64,000 nt of DNA from Paguma larvata (Eukaryota; Chordata; Mammalia; Carnivora; Viverridae), in the NCBI GenBank assembly GCA_030068075.1, contig CM057839.1:23444167-23508166 (forward strand), in the 5' to 3' direction. The position numbers and the translations under genes were made by a program. Below, piece after piece: positions 47,054 to 58,860 of the stretch (position 1 is the stretch's first letter; the number at the start of each line of letters is the position of its first letter). A model generated the notes under the pieces. The model ran no database searches, was not told the DNA's origin, and saw only the letters and a list, made by a program, of their open reading frames with translations.

Positions 47054-48710
47054 TAACTAAAATGAACTGCCTAAATTGAATTAAGTTAAAATGAGTCTGC
47101 TTTGGTTCCTATACCCAAATACTGCAATGTTTATGAGAAGATATAGAATCAAAAATATTTTAAGCAGGAAAACATGGTTCTATTCATTTTTCTTATAATA
47201 TTGTTTCACACTTACTTCACCCTTGTTACACTTTTACGAGCCTTATTAAAATCTTCCACTTTTATGTTACTTACATAGCAGAAGTTATGATGCTAATTTA
47301 ATAAAGAATGGTTTTAATATTGCACTTAAATTGAAACTCTATTTAGACTCATATCCTCAAAGATCTGTTTTATCTTATATTTCATACTCTATAAAAGTTT
47401 CAGCATCCCTACTCTTATTTCCAAAAGGCACTGGGAACGGAAAAGCTATAATATTTGGAAATAAATGAACCTGTTACATTATTAGCATAGCCTAGCTAGT
47501 AACTGTTTTTATTCTACCAAAAAGAGTTTGTTATAGTCTTTCAAAATCAATTATTTTTATAACATTGCATTTGAGTGACTTTCAGATAAATTGTAAATTT
47601 GGTCCAATTTCTGTTGCTTTTCCGTTTGATATCTGTCCATGCATATTTCTCTTTTCCTAAATATTGAAACTTTTCAGCCACTTTTTAAAAACATTCTGAA
47701 TTCTTACTTGATAAACACAGTACTTCTTTGATTTGTTTATACTAAGTAATAATAATCATATTAATTTTGGATTTCTGAATAAAAAAGAAATAAAAGGAAC
47801 ATATACTTGTTTTAAAAATTGTCCAGGTGATTGAGAGTAGTAAAGAGTAAATGTTAGTGTAAAAATATACTTTCCTAGGAAATGAAAGGTATTCGATAAT
47901 TTCAATTGTTCATTTATGAATGTTCAATAATTTTGAAATTTTTTGTTTTGCATTTTTTAGTTGTTTGGTTCCCCCAAAGGAGGACATGTTTATAACATCG
48001 GGATATCCCTGAAATAATGCATCAGTGAGTATTCAAGGTTGTTACTATATTCAAAAATATTAACACAAATAACATGTGGTCAACACCATGTCATATATAA
48101 TACTAGCTTAAGAAAGATCTGTCATTAAGCTTTGCTCTGTTAAATAATTGATGGGGTGTCATGAGTTCTCATTGCTTTCATTAAGTTCTAGCATTTACTC
48201 TAAACCTCTTCATTTCTTGCCTTCCTTCATATAGTAAGATAGCATGGTTGAAGTAAGACCCAGAGAACTCCTTATGTTCCTGCTGAGACTTATACTTTCC
48301 TTTCCTTCCACTTAAATGTTCTGCCTAAGAGCCACTGCCATAAAGGAGGCTATAAAGAGCAATGTTACCCACATGAACATGACCACCATGACTAATCCTC
48401 TAATTTAGCAAGAGAGTTAGACTCATCATGCCCTACATTCTAGGTTATCTGAGTTCCCACAGACCCTCAACTTCCCCAAATTCCTTAACATCTGTATGCT
48501 CAAAACGACCAGCACATTTATCTCTATGCCTTCATATAATATAACTTGATCTCTACCTGTTTGCAATCATCTACTCCCTTCATATTTCTCATCATTCAGT
48601 GAGGATTTTAGTGCATTTCGTTGCATTTCACTAATTGTATATTTTATCACTTATGATCATTCAATATAAATATATTATCTATTCTCCATACTTTCTCGAC
48701 CTTCTCTCTT
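47054..48710. other. Unclassified DNA
   Basis: No confident family. 48130-48620 is of moderate complexity and might be an old LTR or L2 derivative, but no specific block can be named. Confidence 0.4.
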
Positions 48711-48919
48711 TTTTTTTTTATATTTATTTGTTTTTGAGAGAGAGAGAGACTGAGTATGAGTGGAGGGAAGGACAGAAAGAGAGGTGGACAAAGAATCTAA
48801 AGCAGTCTCCAGGTTGAGCTGTCAGTACAGAGCGTGATGCAGGGCTCAAACTCTGGAACCGTGAGATCACGACCTGAAGTGAAGTCAGATGCTCAACCGA
48901 CTGAGCCACACAGACACCC
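48711..48919 (-). mobile_element. CAN-SINE, minus strand
   Basis: 'tttatatttatttgtttttg', GA-rich part, 'gagctgtcagtacagagcgt', 'gtgagatcacgacctgaag', end 'gccacacagacacccc'. Imperfect TSD: cgaccttctctctttt against tgacctcctcttttct. Confidence 0.93.
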
Positions 48920-48935
48920 CTGACCTCCTCTTTTC

Positions 48936-49334
48936 TAATGAACTTTTTTCTGTCTTATCTCAGATATTCTAATTGTCATACCTAGATTTTTAATTATAAC
49001 AATAGAACCACCTCCCAAATCTCAATTTCAGTTATCTCCCTATCATCCTCTATGTTTATGGTTCAATCATTCAAACACCTGGATTCTAGAATTTTTATAC
49101 ACTTTTCCATGACCTACAAACTACTGATTTTTTCATTTTCCATCAACCTCTCAGATTATCACTATTCTGCAGAGAGGTCTTAGAACCAGTTGTCCACATG
49201 TTTAATTATCCCCTTCCATATATCCACAGGTTTGCTCTGTCTCTCTCGATTAAACTGTTGAAACCAGGGTATGTGGAATACAACTACACTTGAATTAAAT
49301 ATTCTGCTTTGTAAATCAGCATGTAAATATAGCT

Positions 49335-49370
<36 letters not shown>

Positions 49371-49839
49371 TTTTTAGTCAATGTAACTCTCAGGTGGATA
49401 TTCCTATACTTATCCTGTGAATTCATTTTTCTATTTTGTATGAAACTAATTCTCCAAATCTTCTTCCCAGCCCTTAAATCAGTTGGCAATTTTGTTTCTT
49501 ATACCACTGAGCTAATTCAGGCAATCAGGAAGTTTCCCACATATACCCCGTGCCAAATTTATTAAACTTCTTTATTCTGTCTTTTCCCCTGTTACACTGG
49601 ATGAATCATAAATGTTTCCATCCAAGGTTAGACTCTCCACAAGTGCATCGAATCCCACTGGTGCATCTATATAAAAAATTCTTATCTGCAAGTTTCTCTT
49701 TCTTCCTGAATAGCAATTCATATCAACATTAGGAAACACCATATTATATGTCACACAAAACAAATGAACAAATAATTCTCTTAACTCAACATCTTCCTCC
49801 ACTTACTACTACATCCTATACGGCACTTCTGTATTATAG
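48936..49839. other. Unclassified DNA, pyrimidine-rich
   Basis: Plus-strand C+T-rich text similar in flavour to L2 5' or ORF sequence but without a block I can place. It contains the (AC)n at 49337-49368. Confidence 0.4.
49337..49368 (+). repeat. (AC)n microsatellite
   Basis: About 16 uninterrupted AC units. Confidence 0.97.
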
Positions 49840-50130
49840 TAAGTCATCAGAAAGAGTCTTCTACTCAAATGGTCTTTCTTTTTCTTCTATTGAAATGTCT
49901 TGAATCCAGGCCAGATCCTTGAGTTTATCATAGAGTAGAAAGAAGCCCAGTGATCTCCACTATACTGATTTAGTAACAAGTTTCACTCTACAGTTCATTG
50001 AATATATTAGCTGCATTTGACATAGATTGGTTTTCTGTGATAACCCCTTTCTCTTTGCTCCTATATTACTACACTGATCATTTTAAATATTTTAATATAT
50101 ATCTTATTCCTCCCTCAAATCTAAATTCTA
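49840..50130 (+). mobile_element. L2 ORF2 fragment (RT domain)
   Basis: 'cccagtgatctccactatac' followed by 'ttagctgcatttgacataga' and 'ttggttttctgtgataaccc' aligns with the L2 RT segment that encodes SDLHVA...LDLSAAFDTVDHS (cagtgacctccatgttgc ... cagcagcatttgacacagtt). Highly diverged, frames broken. Confidence 0.5.
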
Positions 50131-50164
50131 CAAAACTCAAGAAGATTAGCCTCTTCTTTGCATA

Positions 50165-52430
50165 TATTCTCTTCCTATTTTTAATAGAATTTATTTTTCA
50201 GAGTAGTTTTAGATTCATAGCAAAATTAAGAGGAAGTTATAGTTTTCCCATATATCCCCTGCCCTGACACGCATAATCTTCCCCACTATCAACATCCTCC
50301 AGCAGTGTGGTACATTTTTTACAATCAACAAATCTACATTGGCACATCATTATCACTCCAACCCAACTCTTGGTTTTGTACAGGTTATGGATATGAATAT
50401 GGAGCTGTATTTTTTCTCATGATTCTTTATTACAGTATCATAGAGAACTATCTCGTTGCCATAAAAATTTTCTGCACCACAGCTATTCACCTCTTAACTC
50501 GCCCAATCCCTGGCAATTGCTTATCTTTTTATTGTCTTTATATGTCACATAGTTGGGATCATACAGTATGTAGCCTTTCCACATTGACTCCTCCCAACCA
50601 CCAATGTGCATTTAAGTTTTCTCCATATCATTTCATGACTTGATAGCTCATTTCTTCTTAATTCTGGATAATATTTCATTGTCTGGATGTACCACAGCTT
50701 ATCTCTTCACCTACTGGAGGACATCTTGATGTTTTTTGTGTGAGCATAAGTTTGTAATTCCTTGGTAAATATCAAGAGATTGATAGATGGATCTTATGGT
50801 AATAGTATGTTTAGTTTTGTAAGAAACCTCCAAACTCTTTCCAAAGTGGATATACCATTTTGTTTTCCTATTACCAATGAACAAGAGTTCCTGTTGCTCT
50901 GCATCCTTGCCAGCATTTGATATTGTCACTATTTTGGATTTTGGCCATTCTAATAGGGTGTTTCATAGTTATTTTAGTTTATATTTCTCTAATAGTACAT
51001 GATGTGGAGAATCTTTTCATATACTTATTTATCATCTCTATATCTTCTTTGGTAAGTGTCTATTAAGGTCTTTGGCCCATTTTCTAACCAGGTTGTGTTC
51101 TTTTTGTTGTGTTTAAAGGGTTCATTGTATATTTTGAATAACAGTCTTTTATAAGATTTGTCTCTTACAAATATTTTCTCTCAGTCTGTAGCTTGTCTTG
51201 CAAATCTCTTGATGTTTTCTTTTGCAGACTAGAGACTTTAAGTTTAATAAACTCCACCTTATCAAGTCTTTCTTCCATGGATCATGTCTTTAATATTGCA
51301 TACCCAGTGTCATCTAGGTTTTCTTCTATGTTATCTTCTAGGACTTATATAGTTTTATGTTTTACTTTTAGGTTTGATGATTCATTTGGAGATAATTTAG
51401 TGAAGGATGTTAAGTCTGTGTCTAATTTCTTTCTTTCTCTTCCCCCCCCCCTTTTTTTTTTTTGCATGTAGATGTCTAGTTGTTTCAGTGACTTTTGTTG
51501 AAAAGACAATCTCTGATCCACTATATGTTGTTTTGTCAAAGATCAGTTGACCCTATTAATGTGGACCTATTTCTGGGCTCTCTTTTATGTTCTATTGATC
51601 TCTTTGTCTATTCTCTTGCCAGTACCACTTGGACTTCATTACTGTGTATTTATAGTAGAACCTGAAGCTGGGCATTGTTAGTTCTCCAACTTTGTTCTAA
51701 ATATTGTTTTGGATATTCTGGATTTTTTGCCTCTGCATGTAAACTTTAGAATCATTTTTTTTAAATATCCTCAAAATAGCTTGCTGAGATTTTGATTGGA
51801 ATTGCATTGAATTTATAGATTAAGTTGGGAAGGATTGACATATTGACAGAATTAAATCTTTCTATACATGAATGTGGAATATCTTTTCATTTATATAGTT
51901 CATCTTTGATCTATTTTATGAAAGTTATGTTGTTTTTCTCATATAGATTTGGACCAAATTTTGTTAGATTTATACCTAAGTACTTTGGTTTTTTTGGGCT
52001 ATTAATAAAAATGGTATATTGTGTTTTTCACCAGCTTACTGTTGGAAAGTGATTAACTTTTTATATAGCCTTGTATCATGCAAACTTGTTATAATCAATT
52101 AGTTCCAGGAGACTTTTATTAGATTCTTTTGGATTTTACACATTAAGAATTATCTAGCAATACTGTTGTATTTCTTTTTTCCCAATTCTTTCTTACTGTA
52201 TTACCTAAGACTTCTAATACGATGTCATAAAGCAGTGGTAAGAGGGAACATCCTTGCCTTCTTCCTGGTTTTAGTGGGAAAGCCTCAAGTTTCTGACAGT
52301 TACATTTGATATTAGCTGAAGGTTTTTTTGCAGATATTATTTATCAAGTTGAGAAAGAATTTACTGAGAGTTTTTATTATGGATAGATGTTGGATTTTTG
52401 TCAAGTGCTATTTTTACATTATCGAATAAC
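50165..52430 (-). mobile_element. L1 3' end, about 2.3 kb, minus strand
   Basis: The longest single repeat in the window. It reads as an ordered antisense L1: 3' UTR ('ttttagattcatagcaaaat', 'catatatcccctgccc', 'acacatcattatcac'), then the region ending 'ctggatgtaccacagctta', 'gccagcatttgatattgtc' and 'tttggcccattttctaac'. Next come 'tcagtctgtagcttgtcttg', 'gaaaagacaatctctg', 'tattaatgtggacctatttc' and 'tgggattt'-like blocks, up to 'aacatccttgccttcttcct' and 'ttggatttttgtcaagtgc' of the RT domain. No intact frame; 5'-truncated and old. Confidence 0.88.
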
Positions 52431-53299
52431 ACTTAGGTTTCTAAAACATAATGGATTTTATTTCAGTCATAAAATAAGAGATGTTTCTTTCAAAAACAAT
52501 AAAAAAAATGTGATGGTTAACACTCAATCTTCCATTGCACTGGCTATACCAAAAGACTTCCTTAGCTTCAGATGAATAATTGTATATATAAATTTGGGGT
52601 TACTTGAGTTGGTACATAGGTATTACCTCCCTGAAATATTTGCTCTCCCAGAGATATTCAGACATTGCCATAGCTCTGAAGCATGGGCACCAATGTCTAT
52701 TCAGTTCTAATTTCTTATGTAAGGTGGTGAGTGAGAAAATCCAAAGAGCTTTAATCCAGGAAGCGCTGTCCTGTTTGACTGGAAGGATTTTATTTAAATG
52801 TGATAATGTTAAATGAGACTGCTCACTTTAAAGTGGAAAAAACCTTACTTAAGTCAGTTATTTTCTAGGAGTAGATCCTGGGGCAGGCATTCTAGTTTAA
52901 ATATTATTTGGGGAATTCTCTTAGGAGAAGGGCAATTGAAAAAGCAAGAAAGGATAAAAGAAGAAAGTTGAACAAGAATGTAGTTTTAGCTGTAGAAACG
53001 CATATACATTCTGGAACACAAAGTTTAACATTTTTCCCACCTTGAGGCAAGGAATTGCCCTTTGTATCTGTGTGTCAATTGTGCATTGAGAGAGATCTGT
53101 GTCTGGGAGCTCTCATTAGACGGTGCTCCATTCTTATGTAGGAAACCTAAGTTTTTGTAAGGTAACATTAACAGAGTGGGAGGAGGGAAACCACACTAGC
53201 ATCTCCTTTTAGAGCTGATGCTTATATAGCCTATATATGCCAATTTTCCTACAAAGAGATGCTTTTCTCCCAGATTTTTCATTTTGGATATGGCCTACA

Positions 53300-53301
<2 letters not shown>
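52431..53301. other. Unclassified, higher complexity
   Basis: The segment 52850-53290 has mixed composition and no long ORF. It may be an old LTR or DNA transposon, family unknown. Confidence 0.35.

Positions 53302-53337
<36 letters not shown>
53302..53337 (-). repeat. Poly-T tract (36 T)
   Basis: 36 uninterrupted T's. Unlike the other long T runs in this window it is not the tail of a recognisable SINE. The adjoining sequence on the right (53338-53600) is a candidate for an unrecognised retroposed element whose A tail this would be. Confidence 0.9.
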
Positions 53338-53340
<3 letters not shown>

Positions 53341-54953
53341 TAGCTGTCAGTATACCTCAGTAAAAGTGAGCTCAGCTGATTAGCCAAATTAAATCCAACA
53401 GGCCCAGAGGCCTCCATTACCCTTGAGCATCCCTCAATGCGTGTAAGATAGAGTTTACATATTAGGAAGATAAGAGACTCAAAGAGTTTAATTTCTGCTG
53501 TCACTGCCCAGGACTTGGAATTAGTACCTCTAAACTTTGCAAAGAAGTAGTAACCAAGGTAAATACACAGCCTCCAAAACACTGAGTTGTTTTCCTTGGT
53601 GGTCTCTGTGTGAGTGAATTATTTGAAATGATGTTAAATACAAAAAATTTAAAGCTATTTTTGTCATAGGACATCTATATATATTTTTAATTATTTGATT
53701 GTTTCCTTTATATGAAATATTATTCTATCTTATGCCATGCCATAATTAAAATGTTAAAAAAATAAAAACACATAAAAAGTATCATCACTATGTTCAGAAT
53801 TTGCCAAGATTATACGTATGTATGGCAGAAAAGAAAACCTTGACCTCTCAATGTTTTTAATAAAAATACAAACCTAATGAGGCTTTACTTTGTCAAACTA
53901 CTGTTGTTCAGACTCTTGCTCTCATTGTGTTTTTTGCATAAAACAATTAGCCTTTTATGCTATATGTTATATGAATTTGGTATTTGTCATTTTCCCACAA
54001 AGCAAAGGACTCATATCGTTGTTTTTTATATACTTGCCCCTTAAAACAGTAAAGCATTTTCCCTTTTCCTATTCAATCATGCCACATTTTTTTCCTTTTG
54101 GTTAATTCCTACTACAATAAATTTGATTAATTTCTCCTTAGACACTCAGGCCAAATGAATGGCATTATATTTTCCTCTTCTTTTGTTATTTAAAAATTGA
54201 TTCACAAAACTTTACTTTTTCAAGTTTATAAACTTGTCATTCCCACTTCCATTATTCTTGCTTAGGTTTTTTTGTTTGTTTGTTTGTTTTGTTTTTTGAA
54301 AGTTTCCTTTACATGTGTATTTGCTTCCCCTTGCAATCTATCCATAAAATTCCTACAGTACCTGCTGTAATATTGTATTTTGGTAACAACCTGGATGTCA
54401 GCATTCTGTTTAAGACCTTTTCCTACCTCTCCATTGCCTGGTTAGTAATAGTATATCTTCCTGAAACAGCACATAAGACATTGTAATATGGCTGTTATGT
54501 TGCTTTTGATTCTGAATCTACATATATCCTCAAGGTCTGCCCTATGATCACATTTCTCAACCTCAGGATAACCTTTCATATATCTGAAATATGATTCTTT
54601 TCATGCCTACTCTATTCTTCATTTTCTTTCCACTTGGCTAACCTGATCTTTTATTTATACACCCCTCAACTGTTACTTGTGAAAGAAGCATTTATTAGTT
54701 AGTAGTTATATATGCTGTCTTTTCTTTCTTGCCTGCACACTTTTTGCTAGTTCTTAATATGAGATTCTGCCAGTGCTAAGCTTTCTATTTTGGTATTAAT
54801 TTCCTCTTAATTAGACTTGATATTTATATAGAAATGTGAGCTAGCAGTAATTATCTTCCAGGAATTTTAAGAGATTTTTCATTGTATTTTAGCTTCTTAT
54901 TTTTCTTGTTCAAGAAAGTTGTCAGCCAAGCCGTCATTCTTTGGAGATACTAT

Positions 54954-54956
<3 letters not shown>
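53338..54956. other. Unclassified DNA
   Basis: 53338-53600 (right of the poly-T) is of higher complexity with one 80-codon minus-strand frame (53340-53582). I recognise no protein or repeat in it. The rest is T-rich with a (GTTT)n run near 54268-54295. Confidence 0.4.
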
Positions 54957-54991
<35 letters not shown>

Positions 54992-55029
54992 ATTATTATT
55001 ACTTTTATTATCATCATCATCATTATTAT
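54957..55029 (+). repeat. (TTA)n / (TCA)n microsatellite
   Basis: About 11 ATT units, an interruption, then more ATT and four ATC units. It yields an artefact frame of repeated Tyr and His. Confidence 0.95.
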
Positions 55030-55079
55030 TTGCATACCATTTGGTCTTTTATTTCATATGTGTTTCTGCAGTTTAATTT

Positions 55080-55540
55080 CGATGATGTCTATCTAGGTGC
55101 TGGTTTATTTTTAAAATGCTCAAGACTTACTGTGGTTCCTGAATCTGAAAATCCATGCTTTCATTTTATCTAGAATATGCTTAGCATGTCAGTTTAAAGA
55201 TGGTTTTACTCATTCTTTTGATGGAACTTCTATTACATACTACATTTCTCATAACCTTTTCTTATACTGTCTATTTCTCAATGTTTCTGTGAGGTTTCTG
55301 CATTTGACTAATTCTCTATTGAATTATATATGATTTGCTATTTATTTAGGCCACTATTGCACATTTAATATTGATTTTGTTCTTTTTCAAATCCATGTTA
55401 CTTATTTATTTATTTACAAAGGCTCTTTTTTGTTGTTTATATTATATTTTTAAATTAAGTTATATATTTTAGAATTGTGTATTTTATTTCTTGAATGTCT
55501 AAACCTGTGTACCTTCTGTTTCCTTTCATTTTGTTTATTT
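55080..55540 (-). mobile_element. Possible old L1 3' UTR
   Basis: 'tgtggttcctgaatctgaaa' with 'tccatgctttcatttta' and 'gatggaacttctattacata' recall the antisense L1 3' UTR (cttcttgaatctgtaaat, tatgtctttcacc, gggactccaattacat). Weak and uncertain. Confidence 0.35.
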
Positions 55541-55556
55541 TTACATATGTATGTAA

Positions 55557-55693
55557 AGTTTTTTCCCAAGTTTTTATTTAAATTTCAGTTTAACATACAG
55601 TGTGATATTAGTTTTAAGTATAAAATTTAGTGATTCATCCCTTACATATAACATCTGGTTCTCATCACAAGTGCCCTCCTTAATACCCAAAAG
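55557..55693 (-). mobile_element. Carnivoran-type L1 stub, severely 5'-truncated
   Basis: 'agtttaacatacagtgtgat', 'aaatttagtgattcatccct', 'tacatataacatctggttct' and 'caagtgccctccttaatacc' match the antisense 3' end of the younger carnivoran L1s as I know them. Only about 137 bp were inserted. Candidate TSD: tatgtatgtaa on the left and tatgtatgtat on the right. Confidence 0.8.
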
Positions 55694-55989
55694 CTATGTA
55701 TGTATGTATTTATCATGCTGACAGGTGGATTCTTGTATCATGAGATGCTTAACATTTTACTTAAGTGCCTTTGTGACAGCTTCTACTGTCAGGTGCATCA
55801 CTTGGAATATCAAGTGGATCACTGGGATATAACCACTTTGTATGTTAATTGCTCAGTTACAGGCTCCTGTATAGACATGCCTGCTTAGTCATGATTCTTG
55901 TTTTCTCCCATGGAATCAAGGCAGACAGGCAAGTTTCCTCTCCCTAGACCACTTTTTAACTGAAGGATATATACTTTATAATTATTTAT
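55694..55989. other. Unclassified DNA
   Basis: Nothing recognised. Confidence 0.4.
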
Positions 55990-56110
55990 TTTATTTCCCA
56001 CCTTATTACACAATTCCCTATCATAGATTGTCACAAGGGTTTATCTCCTGCCTTGCATTCCCTGGCAGGCAAACACATCATAGGTATTCAATCATAGGTA
56101 TTCAACACAA
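55990..56110 (+). mobile_element. L2 3' end fragment
   Basis: 'tagattgtcacaagggttta', 'tctcctgccttgcattccct' and 'ggcaggcaaacacatcatag', then 'gtattcaatca', follow the L2 3' end (tagactgtaagctccatgag ... cctggcacatagtaggtgct, caataaat). A 14-bp unit 'atcataggtattca' is duplicated in tandem at 56077-56104. Confidence 0.5.
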
Positions 56111-58640
56111 GCTTTTATGTTAATAACATGGGCGAACTCCCCTAGGTGCCACATCATAAAATTATGCATTTGAAGCTTCTAATTTTCTTGCAAATTAACC
56201 TGGATATTTAAAACTGCTTGGTTATTTCACCCCCAGATTTTAGGTGTTCTTGCAAGAGGAATTTCAGATTAGCTACTTTGTTACGTTGTTAGAACCAGAG
56301 CCCCTCCTACTCCCAGTAACACTTTACATGCTTTTATGATGTATTCCATTATTTGTTGACTATATTGTACACTCTTTTTGTCCCTATCTATAGTGAAAGG
56401 AAAAAAAAACTGGATAATGCAATTTGTTACAAGAATTAATGAGTAGAACTAAATGGTCAAGTTAATGTGCCCAATATTATATTTTATGCTTTAGCTTTGA
56501 TCATTAGCCCACTTATACAATAATGGTTTGTATAGAACACTATTCTTTATTTTTATTATTATTTTATTTCTTAAATGGAAAACTAAAGAATGTTTGTTCT
56601 GTATCACATACCAAAGACTAGATTTGTAAATTTGCTAGGATTAAATAAAGCAATTCTAAAATTACAGTAGCGTAACATAACTAAGGACATATTATTCTCA
56701 CTACCGCTGTGTACATATTAGCAAGGGCCTCTGTTCATAGTAGTCAATCTAAATTGTAGGCCGATGAACACTCATTAATCTGCTTTCCCTGTAAACAACT
56801 TACCCACAAAGTTCCCAAGTAAGACAAATTTCCTATTCAGTTATGAGACTGAACTCAGAGTCCAAATTCTCTGAATGATGCTTTGTGTCTTCCTGAGAGA
56901 AGGGGGACACTTGATAAAAACTTAGTTCTGCTTTCTGGAAGAGGCTTACATGTCTATTTTTCTCCAGAATCACTGTTTCCACTTTGTATGATATCCATCA
57001 TTTACTGTTTTGGCCTTAGTATCTTGATAAGGAAAAAAAAAAACATATTTCTATTTCCTGCCAATAGATTATGGGGGGCCCTAGGGAACTTCAAATCTCA
57101 AAAAATTTTAGCCTCTTCATAATACAGACTGATCAATATAACTTTCCTTAAAACTTAATCACCTATATGTTTATTTTTTTTATTATGGATAGCACCCATG
57201 ATAATAACTGTACTCAAAATAATTTACATAATCTACTTCTCATGTCTATATTCATTTTTACTTTCTCTATACCTCCCTTTATGGTTTAACCTCAGATAGC
57301 CTAAGCCCACAATGCTAGAATGAGATAAATGATTAGTTTCTTTTCTCTGAAGAATTTTGCCCAACTGAAACAAAGTATTTACTGTATACCACAGCATTAG
57401 CTCTTTATGTGAAACCTCTTAATCTGTACAGAAGTTTGAATAAGTGTGATATGTATACGGTTGACTTCATAATTAGTGTAATGACAAGTTTTAAATGTTT
57501 GTGTGGGCCAGAGCTTTCTTCCTTTTAGAAACTGGGTGTGAGAAGCGTGTGCTTCTTCAAATTATCAAGGATTTGTACTTTATATCCCTTTTCATTCTTT
57601 TTAGAAAACCCACAATTAATATCCGACTGCTTTGGTGCAGTCAATGGCAAATGGCACACACTACTAAAATTTTGTTTTTCAAGCTGTTACTCAAAAGATA
57701 AAATGTCATTATATCCATGATCTGTCTTCCATGTTATCAGAAGTAGCCATTTTTCTAGTTTCTTTGTCACTGTATTGCCTGCATCACTATTTTTCCATGC
57801 TGCAATAACAATTTCTCCCATTTTGCTCACTGTGGGACTTTCAGAATATGTCCCGCATTGTACTTAATCCGTAACAGCAACCTCTCCTTCTGTTACCACT
57901 ACTTCTGTTCATATCAGGATGGCGTCACTTGCACTGAGTAAGCAAACTGCTTCCACATTTCAGTGACTTTGTAAAACAAAAGTTGTTACATATTCACGCT
58001 ACTTTTCCAGAGTGAGTTGCTTTGTTGAATATTAGCCTTAGGAGAGAACACAGACCAATTCCCATTTTCATCCTGACAGTGCTTCAGAGGTCATTAATGC
58101 AGGAGAAAGGGACAAGATAATTAGTGCTATGCTATGGCTATTGATGCTTCTGCCTAGAATTGTCTCCCATCACTTAAACCACTCTACCATTGGCCAAAAC
58201 AAGTCACAGGTCGATTCCTAACTTTAAAGAGACAGAGAAACACCATCATATGCTTTGATGAAGTGATGACCCAGAAATTTTGGTCATAGCATTAATATCT
58301 AATACATTGTCTATATACAAATAGCACAAAGGGAATTATGAAGATTTATACATAAAGAATAAAGTCTAGAACTTATTCAGCATCACGTTTTGATAGTACA
58401 TATTATCTTTCACTGAAAATATTTTAATAAACTTTTCAAAAATTTTAATTTTGTGATATTATTTTGAGTAGTCAAAAACAGAGATGTAAGATTTGTAAAT
58501 TTGCAGGAGTTTCATTTTGTCACATCCATAAAGTTTAGAACACATATCCTTATACACTTTAAAAACACAAATAATTTAATATTTTATTTTGGGATATAGA
58601 GTTCAAACTGGTCAATTATATTTTTTAAAAACCATTAACA
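56111..58640. other. Mostly unclassified DNA
   Basis: 58140-58320 ('accattggccaaaacaagtc', 'acagagaaacaccatcatat', 'gaaattttggtcatagcatt') resembles a widespread old mammalian repeat (attggccaaagcaagtcaca ...) whose family I cannot name with confidence. No exon recognised elsewhere. Confidence 0.35.
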
Positions 58641-58850
58641 GGGCACCTGGGTGGCTCAGTTGGTTAAGCGGCTGACTTCAGCTCAGGTCATGATCTCACG
58701 GTCTGTGAGTTTGAGCTCCGCGTTGGGCTCTGTGCTGACAGCTCAGAGCCTGGAGCCTGTTTTGGATTCTGTATCTCCCTCTCTTTCTCTGCCCTTCCCC
58801 TGCTTATGCTATGTCTCTATGTCTCTCAAAAATAAATAAACGTTAAAAAA
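58641..58850 (+). mobile_element. CAN-SINE, fairly young
   Basis: Head 'gggcacctgggtggctcagt', 'ctctgtgctgacagctcaga', 'gcctggagcctgttttggat', end 'aaaaataaataaacgtta'. Close to the feliform consensus as I know it. Short TSD: attaacag against aataacag. Confidence 0.96.
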
Positions 58851-58860
58851 ATAACAGTAA

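Noticed and set aside
54919..55173. Poly-Tyr/His frame
   Set aside because: It is the (TTA)n/(TCA)n microsatellite read in one frame.
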